Shown here: positions 1 to 5,195 of the stretch, one piece after another
Numbering within the stretch: the first letter of the stretch is position 1
Layout: every line of letters begins with the position of its first letter
Translations under genes and position numbers: made by a program
Notes under the pieces: generated by a model
Database searches by the model: none
Told to the model about the DNA's origin: nothing
The model's input: the letters and a program-made list of their open reading frames with translations, nothing else
Source: Gammaproteobacteria bacterium
Lineage (GTDB): Bacteria; Pseudomonadota; Gammaproteobacteria; Xanthomonadales; Rhodanobacteraceae
Reading direction: 5' to 3'
Assembly (NCBI GenBank): GCA_005877675.1
Contig: VBNZ01000146.1
Span: 1-5,897 of the forward strand
Length of the DNA: 5,897 nucleotides

Positions 1-866
1 CGGCCAAAAATACGACGGTCGATATGGGCGCCTCGGCAAACGCGGCGGTGCTCGACGCCACACCGGAATCGCAGACCGAAGCAAAAGCGAACTCATCGGA
101 CGATCGCCAGAAGACGCCTGCGGATGCAAAAGACAAGGCGAAGGAATCGCCGACCGCGACCGTCCCGCGCGATCGCCAAGGTCCCGTGCTCGCGTTCGTT
201 CCGGCTGCCGCGCACGCCGGCACGCACGCATTCGGGCTTGCTCGCTATGAAACGACACGCGGCGAATATGCGGCCTTCGCGAAGGCGACCGGGCGCGCGC
301 CAAGCGCCTGCCGCGAACCGTCGCAGCCGTTGTCGCGGCTGAAGAATCTCAACTGGCGCGATCCGGGATTTGCGCAGGACGATCGCCACCCGGTCGTGTG
401 CGTGAGCTGGCGCGATGCGACTGCATATGCGGCGTGGCTCAGCCAGATCACGCATGCCGAATATCGTCTGCCTACGCGCGGCGAATGGCTGCAGGCGTCG
501 CGCGGCGTCGCGAGCAATGCGGATGCGTGTGCGCGCGGCAATCTCGTCGGACACCGCGTGCTCGGTATCCTGCCGCGCGCCGGCTGCAAGAGCGGCTACG
601 CGCACACAGCGCCGATCGGCCAGTTTGGCGCCAATCTATTCGGCGTACACGACCTGGTCGGCAATGTGAGCGAGTGGACGCTGAACTGCAATTCCGGCGC
701 CGTAGACACGGCCGGGCGCTGCAGCGATCACTGGTACATCGGCACTTCTTGGCGCGATGGCGCCGATGCCAATCCGCTCACGATCGGCGATGCCGACGCC
801 GATGTCGGCTACACCACGGTCGGGATTCGTCTCTTGCGCAAACTCGACGCGGGTTCGAGCAAATAG
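1..866 (+). CDS. Formylglycine-generating-enzyme-like (SUMF1/PvdO family) domain protein, 5' end outside window
   Basis: The frame is open to the left edge and the ATG at 24 has no Shine-Dalgarno sequence, so this is probably the C-terminal part of a longer protein. The first ~50 visible residues (counted from the ATG at 24) are a low-complexity linker rich in Ala, Lys, Asp, Glu and Ser. Residues ~52-275 form an FGE-sulfatase fold: RYETTRGEYAAF (74-85), PVVCVSWRDATAYAAWL (123-139), YRLPTRGEW (147-155) and NLFGVHDLVGNVSEW (204-218), the last being the family's calcium-site/core signature. The C-terminal signature is degenerate: the usual RGGSW...C...R.A.R...GFR reads GTSW (240-243) and ends GIR with no cysteine between, so neither catalytic cysteine of true formylglycine-generating enzymes is visible. 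Other cysteines (96, 126, 169, 188, 222, 233) could form disulfides, hinting at an exported protein. The domain call is firm; the biological role is unknown. It converges on yggX with 6 nt between stop codons. Confidence 0.85.
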   Translation, partial: AKNTTVDMGASANAAVLDATPESQTEAKANSSDDRQKTPADAKDKAKESPTATVPRDRQGPVLAFVPAAAHAGTHAFGLARYETTRGEYAAFAKATGRAPSACREPSQPLSRLKNLNWRDPGFAQDDRHPVVCVSWRDATAYAAWLSQITHAEYRLPTRGEWLQASRGVASNADACARGNLVGHRVLGILPRAGCKSGYAHTAPIGQFGANLFGVHDLVGNVSEWTLNCNSGAVDTAGRCSDHWYIGTSWRDGADANPLTIGDADADVGYTTVGIRLLRKLDAGSSK

Positions 867-872
867 TTCTAT

Positions 873-1139
873 CTATTCCGGCACGTAACCTGCCGGCGCG
901 TCTGAGCCGGCGCCGAAGAAATACTGCTCCATTTCGCCTTCAAGAAACTTGCGTGCTTTCGGATCGAGCGGCGACAGACGGTTTTCGTTGATCAGCATGG
1001 TCTGATGCGCGAGCCAGGCGCTCCAGGCTTCCTTTGAAACCTGATCGAAAATGCGCTTGCCGAGTTCGCCCGGATAGGGCGCGAAAGCGAGGCCTTCGGC
1101 TTCGCGTTGCAACTTGACGCAGAACACGGTGCGGGACAT
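873..1139 (-). CDS. yggX: YggX family Fe(II)-trafficking / oxidative damage protection protein
   Basis: This 88-aa cytosolic protein matches the YggX family over its whole length (E. coli YggX is about 91 aa). It begins MSRTVFCVKLQREAEGLAF and contains YPGELGKRIFDQVSKEAW and QTMLINENRLSPLDP, all family hallmarks, including the conserved Cys7. YggX proteins limit iron-driven oxidative damage and help preserve labile Fe-S enzymes; the exact mechanism (iron handling) is family knowledge, not visible here. The frame extends 36 codons further upstream, into mutY, but that extension does not resemble the family. The ATG at 1139 gives the canonical N-terminus and has an AGGA-type ribosome-binding site. 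It is the last gene of the ftsY-mutY-yggX operon, 4 nt after mutY; the mutY-yggX pairing is also found in E. coli. Confidence 0.96.
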   Translation of the reverse strand: MSRTVFCVKLQREAEGLAFAPYPGELGKRIFDQVSKEAWSAWLAHQTMLINENRLSPLDPKARKFLEGEMEQYFFGAGSDAPAGYVPE

Positions 1140-1143
1140 GAGT

Positions 1144-2163
1144 TCAGATTCCTGGCAGGGATGCGATGAGTTTGCGCACGGGTGCCGGCAATCCGAGCGC
1201 GGCCGCTTCATGCGGGTGCAGCCAGCGGCGATCGGGATCGTCGGCAACGCCCGTCGTGGATGCGAGGTCGAGCGTGAGGGGCGTCACGTCGAGACGAAAA
1301 TGCGTAAAGCCATGCGTGAAAGCGGGCAGCGAGCGAAACTCCAGCGTGCCGTTCGTACGCGCGCCCGCGCGCGCGGCGGCGCGGCGCGCGGCGCCGTCGT
1401 CTTCAGCCTCGGGCAGGCTCCACAATCCGGCCCAGATGCCGGTCGAGGCGCGGCGCTCGAGCAACAGGCGACCCTGCGCGTCGCGCAGTATCAGCATGAT
1501 CGTGCTGCGCGTCGGCAATGCACGCGCCGGCTTGCGCGCGGGCACTGCGGCGGTGAGGCCGTAATGCTCGCAGCGCGGTTGCGTACGCGCGCATACCGTT
1601 GCGCCGAGATCCATGATTGCCTGCGTATAGTCCGCTACACGTTCGGCCGGTGTGTGGATTTCTGCATATTTCCACAATTGGTTTTGTGTATTTTTTTCGC
1701 CAGGCCAGCCCGCGATTCCGTGCCAGCGCGCGAGCACGCGTTTGACATTGCCATCGAGAATCGCAAAGCGCATGTCGAATGCTTGCGCGAGGATCGCACC
1801 CGCGGTCGAACGGCCGATGCCCGGCAGGGCGACGAGCGCGTCGAGCTCGCGTGGCAGTTCGCCGCGGTGGTGTTCGATGCACAGCTGCGCGGCTCGCTGC
1901 AGATTGCGCGCGCGGCTGTAGTAACCCAGTCCGGACCAGAGTGCGAACACCTCGTCCAGGCTTGCCGCCGCAAGTGCGCGCAGATCGGGCAGCGCAGCGA
2001 CGAAGCGTTCGAAGTAGGGGATGACCGTCGCTACCTGGGTCTGCTGCAGCATGACCTCCGACAGCCACACGCGATAAGGCGTACGCGGGTGCTGCCACGG
2101 CAGGTCCTTGCGGCCATGCGCGTCGAACCAGTGCAACAGGCTTGCGGCGAAAGTATCAGCCAT
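1144..2163 (-). CDS. mutY: A/G-specific adenine glycosylase MutY with only two of four Fe-S cysteines
   Basis: This 339-aa base-excision-repair enzyme removes adenine mispaired with 8-oxoguanine or G. The N-terminal glycosylase domain is well conserved: WLSEVMLQQTQVATVIPYF contains catalytic Glu36, the helix-hairpin-helix is LPGIGRSTAGAIL (113-125), and ILDGNVKRVLAR carries catalytic Asp137 and Lys141 (E. coli Glu37, Asp138, Lys142). The C-terminal Nudix-like 8-oxoG recognition domain is present (about 218-339), with FTHGFTHF (282-289) matching the family's FxHxFxH recognition loop. The oddity is the [4Fe-4S] motif C-X6-C-X2-C-X5-C: Cys191 and Cys198 are present, but the third and fourth positions are Tyr201 (codon 1561-1563) and Val207 (codon 1543-1545), and the usual Pro after the third Cys is Gly. 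The reading frame is intact on both sides. The start ATG shares one base with the ftsY stop (TGATG), and yggX follows 4 nt downstream. MutY identity is certain; whether a cluster is still bound is not. Confidence 0.96.
   Translation of the reverse strand: MADTFAASLLHWFDAHGRKDLPWQHPRTPYRVWLSEVMLQQTQVATVIPYFERFVAALPDLRALAAASLDEVFALWSGLGYYSRARNLQRAAQLCIEHHRGELPRELDALVALPGIGRSTAGAILAQAFDMRFAILDGNVKRVLARWHGIAGWPGEKNTQNQLWKYAEIHTPAERVADYTQAIMDLGATVCARTQPRCEHYGLTAAVPARKPARALPTRSTIMLILRDAQGRLLLERRASTGIWAGLWSLPEAEDDGAARRAAARAGARTNGTLEFRSLPAFTHGFTHFRLDVTPLTLDLASTTGVADDPDRRWLHPHEAAALGLPAPVRKLIASLPGI
1149..1153 (-). promoter_or_regulatory. Ribosome-binding site of yggX
   Basis: On the minus strand AGGAA lies 9 nt upstream of the yggX ATG (1139), inside the last codons of mutY. 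It fixes the start at 1139 over the longer open frame and indicates translation coupled to the end of mutY. Confidence 0.7.
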
Positions 2164-3266
2164 CAGTTCTCGGATACGGTGCCAATGCTCTGTGGCAGCA
2201 GCGCATCGACAAAAGCTGCAGCATCGAATACGCGCAGGTCTTCCGCGGTTTCGCCGAGGCCGACGTAGCGGATCGGCAGGCCGAACTCGCGTGCGAGCGC
2301 AAACACCACACCACCTTTCGCGCTGCCGTCGAGCTTGGTCACGACCAGACCGGTCACGCCGATTGCCGCGCGGAATTGCCGCACCTGATTGACCGCATTT
2401 TGTCCGGTCGTACCGTCGATTACGAGCAGCACTTCGTGCGGCGCATCGGGATCGAGCTTGCCGAGCACGCGGCGGATTTTCGCGAGTTCATCCATCAGGC
2501 CCGTCTGCGTGTGCAGGCGTCCGGCGGTATCGGCTATCAGCACATCGATGCCGCGCGAACGTGCCGACTGCAGCGCATCGAAAATCACGCTCGCAGAATC
2601 GGCGCCGGAGCCCTGCGCAATCACCGCGACATTGTTGCGCTCGCCCCAGGTTTTCAGTTGCTCCACAGCGGCCGCGCGGAACGTGTCGCCCGCTGCGAGC
2701 AGCACGCTGCGCTCGTCGTGTTGAAAACGCCGCGCGAGTTTGCCGATCGTCGTCGTTTTGCCGACGCCATTGACGCCGACCATGAGCAGCACGAACGGCC
2801 GCTTCGCCGTATCGATATGCAGTGGGCGTGCGACCGGCTGCAGCAGCGCGATCAGATCGGCGCGCAGTGCGGCGAGCAGCGCATCGGCATCGGCGAACTC
2901 GCGCTTGTGCATGCGCCGGCGCAACGCCTCGACCAGTTCGGTGCTCGCGGCAACGCCGACGTCGGCGCCGATCAGCACGGTTTCGAGTTCGTCGAGCAAG
3001 GCGTCGTCGAGCTTGGGTTTGCGCGAAAACAGCGTGCGGACATCGCGGTTGAACACGCTGCCGGCGAGGCGGTCGCGCCAGCTGGGTTTGCGCTCGGTCG
3101 TCAGCGGCCGGGAATCTGGGGTCGGGTCCGCAGCAGCGCTCGATTCTGCCGGAATCGCAGCATCGGCGTCGGGTCGCGTCCCATCGGGATTTTCAAGCCT
3201 TTCCGATTTCCGACTTTCACCCTCCGGCTTGCGTTCCTCTTCCTTCTTTTTCCAAAACTTCAACAT
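2163..3266 (-). CDS. ftsY: Signal recognition particle receptor FtsY
   Basis: This 367-aa SRP receptor GTPase docks ribosome-SRP complexes at the inner membrane for co-translational insertion of membrane proteins. It starts MLKFWKKKEEE, the usual short basic FtsY N-terminus. A charged, low-complexity linker (about 9-60) takes the place of the longer acidic A domain of E. coli. The N domain spans about 62-150 (LDDALLDELETVLIGADVGV). The G domain contains P-loop GVNGVGKTTT (164-173), the insertion-box DTFRAAA (194-200), DTAGR (246-250), GTTGQNAVNQ (285-294) and the guanine-specificity motif TKLDG (310-314), and ends with the characteristic YVGLGETAEDLRVFD. The frame stays open upstream across rsmD to 3821, but that part does not resemble FtsY. 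GGAAG lies 11 nt before this ATG. First gene of the ftsY-mutY-yggX operon and divergent from rsmD. Confidence 0.97.
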   Translation of the reverse strand: MLKFWKKKEEERKPEGESRKSERLENPDGTRPDADAAIPAESSAAADPTPDSRPLTTERKPSWRDRLAGSVFNRDVRTLFSRKPKLDDALLDELETVLIGADVGVAASTELVEALRRRMHKREFADADALLAALRADLIALLQPVARPLHIDTAKRPFVLLMVGVNGVGKTTTIGKLARRFQHDERSVLLAAGDTFRAAAVEQLKTWGERNNVAVIAQGSGADSASVIFDALQSARSRGIDVLIADTAGRLHTQTGLMDELAKIRRVLGKLDPDAPHEVLLVIDGTTGQNAVNQVRQFRAAIGVTGLVVTKLDGSAKGGVVFALAREFGLPIRYVGLGETAEDLRVFDAAAFVDALLPQSIGTVSEN

Positions 3267-3296
3267 GCGCTTCGCAACTTCCACGACAATACGCAC

Positions 3297-3890
3297 ATGG
3301 TACCACCCGCACCCGCATCCACCGCCTCCGGCAAGCTGCGCATCATCGGCGGCAGCCTGCGCGGATCGAAGCTTGCCGTGGCCGATCTGCCGGGGTTGCG
3401 GCCGACGCCCGATCGCGTGCGCGAAACACTGTTCAACTGGCTCGCGCCTACTATCGACGGCGCGCGCTGTCTCGACCTGTTCGCCGGCACCGGTGCGCTG
3501 GGCATCGAGGCCTTGTCGCGCGGTGCGTCCGAGGTCGATTTCATCGAGTGCGATCCGCGCCTTGCGCGCGCGCTGCGCGACAATCTCACGCGCCTGCGCC
3601 AGAGCGCACGCGTGCGCGAGGGCGACGCTCTGACTGTGTTGGACGAAGCCCCGGCACGTCCGTACGACCTCGTGTTCATCGACCCGCCGTTCGATGCAAA
3701 TCTGTGGGAGCGCGCGTCCGTCACCTTGGAGTCCCGGGGCTGGCTCGCTACCAACGCCCTGATCTATGTGGAATGTCCGCTGGAATCCGTGTTTGCGCTG
3801 CCGGCGACTTGGCGCACTCATCGCGAATCCCGGGCGGGCGCGGTGCGCTATGCGCTATATCGCCGGTCCAATAAGCTTGCCGCCAGTTAA
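3297..3890 (+). CDS. rsmD: 16S rRNA (guanine(966)-N(2))-methyltransferase RsmD
   Basis: This 197-aa SAM-dependent enzyme methylates G966 of 16S rRNA in the small ribosomal subunit. Family landmarks run in order: LRIIGGSLRGSKL (14-26), GLRPTPDRVRETLFNWLAP (33-51), the SAM-binding motif I LDLFAGTGALGIEALSRGA (59-77), the acidic ribose-binding position in FIECDP (82-87), the catalytic motif IV FIDPPF (127-132), and ALIYVECPLE near the C-terminus. Length matches E. coli RsmD (198 aa). The frame is open far upstream, antisense to ftsY and part of mutY, but similarity starts just after the ATG at 3297. No clear Shine-Dalgarno precedes it. Only 30 nt separate it from the divergent ftsY start, so at least one of the two promoters must lie inside the other gene's 5' end. 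The ftsY-rsmD pairing is common in gammaproteobacteria. Confidence 0.96.
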   Translation: MVPPAPASTASGKLRIIGGSLRGSKLAVADLPGLRPTPDRVRETLFNWLAPTIDGARCLDLFAGTGALGIEALSRGASEVDFIECDPRLARALRDNLTRLRQSARVREGDALTVLDEAPARPYDLVFIDPPFDANLWERASVTLESRGWLATNALIYVECPLESVFALPATWRTHRESRAGAVRYALYRRSNKLAAS

Positions 3891-4032
3891 AACCTATCTC
3901 AAAATCTACAGCGCTCGACATTTTGCGCGCGGGCGGTGCTCGGAATCCTCATGTACTAAGCATGTACACTCCGGTTCCTGCGCTTCGTCCGCGCGCAAAC
4001 TGTCTTCGCTCGCTACGACTTTGATATAGGTT
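3891..4032. repeat. Long imperfect palindrome (MITE-like intergenic repeat element)
   Basis: The segment folds back on itself almost end to end. The outer ends are near-perfect inverted repeats: AACCTATCTCAAAAT (3891-3905) against the complement of ACTTTGATATAGGTT (4018-4032), 13 of 15 matching. In the middle of each arm is an exact 11-bp match, TTTGCGCGCGG (3922-3932) against CCGCGCGCAAA (3989-3999). The tip pairs GTAC (3953-3956) with GTAC (3964-3967) around a 7-nt loop, and CATGTAC occurs twice (3950-3956, 3961-3967). The arms are about 66 and 69 nt, with mismatches and a few small indels between the blocks. It begins directly after the rsmD stop codon and ends 15 nt before the coaD ATG. 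Such structures are typical of non-autonomous palindromic repeats dispersed between genes; I cannot name the family. Transcribed, it would form a long hairpin in the coaD leader. No convincing target-site duplication is seen. Confidence 0.8.
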
Positions 4033-4047
4033 CAGCCTGATCTGCCG

Positions 4048-4560
4048 ATGCCTACGAAAACCATTCCCGCCGACCGCGCGCGCATCGCCGTCTATCCGGG
4101 CACCTTCGATCCGATAACCAACGGTCACGTCGATCTCGCACAGCGCGCCTCGCCGCTGTTCGAGCGCCTAATCGTCGGCGTCGCGGAGAGCCCGAGCAAG
4201 GCGCCGGGGCTCGATCTGGACGGCCGCATCGCGCTCGCGCGCGAGGCACTTGCCGGGATTCCGAATGTCGAAGTGCGAGGATTCTCCTCGCTGCTTGCGC
4301 AATTTGTCGAGGAATGCGGTGCTGGCGTGATCCTGCGCGGCCTGCGCGCAGTGTCGGATTTCGAATATGAATTCCAGCTTGCGAGCATGAACCGGCATCT
4401 TATTCCGCGAGCGGAAACGCTGTTCCTGACGCCGTCGGAGCAGTACAGTTTCATATCGTCGTCGCTGGTGCGCGAAATCGCGCGGCTCGGTGGCGATGTT
4501 TCCAGTTTTGTGCATCCGGCCGTACAGCGTGCGCTGCGTCAGCGTTACGGCCAGACTTGA
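4048..4560 (+). CDS. coaD: Phosphopantetheine adenylyltransferase CoaD
   Basis: This 170-aa cytosolic enzyme transfers AMP from ATP to 4'-phosphopantetheine to give dephospho-CoA, the penultimate step of coenzyme A synthesis. The nucleotidyltransferase signature is clear: AVYPGTFDPITNGHVDL (14-30) contains the TxGH-type ATP site (TNGH, 24-27). RGLRAVSDFEYEFQLASMN (98-116) and the ATP-contacting segment YSFISSSLVREIA (134-146) are also conserved. The roughly 12 residues before the conserved block are about 9 longer than in E. coli. An in-frame TAG at 4027-4029 rules out a more upstream start, so ATG 4048 is the only ATG available before the conserved domain. No good Shine-Dalgarno sequence lies in the 15 nt between the ATG and the upstream palindrome. 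It is the first gene of a plus-strand run with the lipoprotein, ferredoxin and ggt genes; the coaD-ferredoxin-ggt order is also known from Pseudomonas. Confidence 0.97.
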   Translation: MPTKTIPADRARIAVYPGTFDPITNGHVDLAQRASPLFERLIVGVAESPSKAPGLDLDGRIALAREALAGIPNVEVRGFSSLLAQFVEECGAGVILRGLRAVSDFEYEFQLASMNRHLIPRAETLFLTPSEQYSFISSSLVREIARLGGDVSSFVHPAVQRALRQRYGQT

Positions 4561-4580
4561 TCAAGCAATACGCAATCACC

Positions 4581-4587
4581 AAGGGAG
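4581..4587 (+). promoter_or_regulatory. Ribosome-binding site of the lipoprotein gene
   Basis: AAGGGAG lies 5 nt upstream of the ATG at 4593. It decides for this start over an in-frame TTG at 4557 that overlaps the coaD stop and would put about 12 extra residues in front of a complete lipoprotein signal peptide. Confidence 0.75.
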
Positions 4588-4592
4588 TCGTC

Positions 4593-5141
4593 ATGAACAA
4601 GTATACTTTTCGTCTGATTCTTGCGTTGCTCGCCACGCTGCTGCTCAGCGCTTGCGGCCCGACCGAGGAGCAGAAACAGAAGGCCGCCGATGATGCCGCC
4701 GCACAGGCCAAACTCCTGGCCGAGCAGGCCGCGTTGGTGCTGCCGCGCGATGCGACCGACAAGGCCGCATGGCAGAAATATCTGATCGCGCAGGTCACGC
4801 GCTTCATGCGCGAGAATCCGACGCTGGTGAAGACCAATCATCCGTACATGTACTACGTGCCGACGGGTGACGGCGCCGATCAGAAGAGCGCGCGCAACGA
4901 CCAGCTCGAGAACGTCAAGACCACGGTTGGCCGCGGCGTGCTGCCCGGCAACCTGATGGCCTACGGCGGTCCGGACTCCGGCCTTACCGCCGACCTGATC
5001 ATCGAGGCGTTCAAGGAAGCGCAGGAAGGTTCGCTCAAGGGCGTGGTCGTGCTGTTCGTTGGTGCCAAGGCGGACTTCGATCGCGTCAAGGAAGGCGTGG
5101 CCAAGAGCGGCGCGGATTACCATTACGCCGAACTGCGCTGA
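4593..5141 (+). CDS. Uncharacterised lipoprotein
   Basis: This 182-aa protein has a textbook lipoprotein signal: basic start MNKYTFR, hydrophobic segment LILALLATLLL, lipobox LSAC with the lipidated cysteine at residue 21. Gly at +2 (not Asp) predicts sorting to the outer membrane by the general Lol rule. Residues 24-50 are Gln/Lys/Glu/Ala-rich and probably helical. The rest (about 51-182) looks like one small globular domain containing segments such as NPTLVKTNHPYMYYVP and GVVVLFVGAKADFDRV; a serine- and alanine-poor C-terminus ends ADYHYAELR. No catalytic motif, and no cysteine other than the lipid-anchored one, is visible, and I do not recognise a named family. It sits 32 nt after coaD and 54 nt before the ferredoxin gene, so it is probably cotranscribed. 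Expression and outer-membrane location are inferred; function is unknown. Confidence 0.88.
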   Translation: MNKYTFRLILALLATLLLSACGPTEEQKQKAADDAAAQAKLLAEQAALVLPRDATDKAAWQKYLIAQVTRFMRENPTLVKTNHPYMYYVPTGDGADQKSARNDQLENVKTTVGRGVLPGNLMAYGGPDSGLTADLIIEAFKEAQEGSLKGVVVLFVGAKADFDRVKEGVAKSGADYHYAELR

Positions 5142-5161
5142 GCCGCTGCACTCAGGAACAA

Positions 5162-5186
5162 CCGAACGCGGCCACACCGCGTTCGG
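5162..5186 (+). promoter_or_regulatory. Perfect 10-bp hairpin in front of the ferredoxin gene
   Basis: CCGAACGCGG (5162-5171) and CCGCGTTCGG (5177-5186) are exact reverse complements separated by the 5-nt loop CCACA. No T-run follows, so it does not look like an intrinsic terminator. The last two stem bases overlap the GGGA (5185-5188) that is the best candidate ribosome-binding site of the ferredoxin gene. It could restrain translation, stabilise the upstream mRNA end, or act as a weak pause site; the choice among these is inference. Confidence 0.6.
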
Positions 5187-5195
5187 GATCGCCGA

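Noticed and set aside
843..859. Possible terminator hairpin CTCGA...TCGAG at the end of the FGE-like gene
   Set aside because: Only a 5-bp stem with a 7-nt loop and no T-run; too weak to call.
1140..1247. 36-codon N-terminal extension of yggX
   Set aside because: The family starts at MSRT, and a ribosome-binding site precedes the ATG at 1139; the extension overlaps the mutY C-terminus.
1114..2268. 384-codon open frame on the plus strand across yggX and mutY
   Set aside because: It is antisense to two well-conserved genes, its product is Arg/Ala-rich with no recognisable domain, and such frames are common in GC-rich DNA.
2142..3296. Long upstream extension of the rsmD frame, antisense to ftsY and the start of mutY
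   Set aside because: RsmD similarity begins just after 3297; the upstream part has no family resemblance and lies opposite ftsY's conserved domains.
3267..3821. Upstream extension of the ftsY frame across rsmD
   Set aside because: The extension is opposite rsmD's catalytic motifs, while MLKFWKKK is the typical FtsY N-terminus.
3884..4038. Target-site duplication flanking the palindromic element
   Set aside because: The flanks share only a displaced CAG; no adjacent direct repeat of convincing length is present.
4557..4592. TTG start for the lipoprotein, overlapping the coaD stop
   Set aside because: It would bury the signal peptide behind 12 residues; ATG 4593 has a good AAGGGAG and gives a standard lipoprotein signal.
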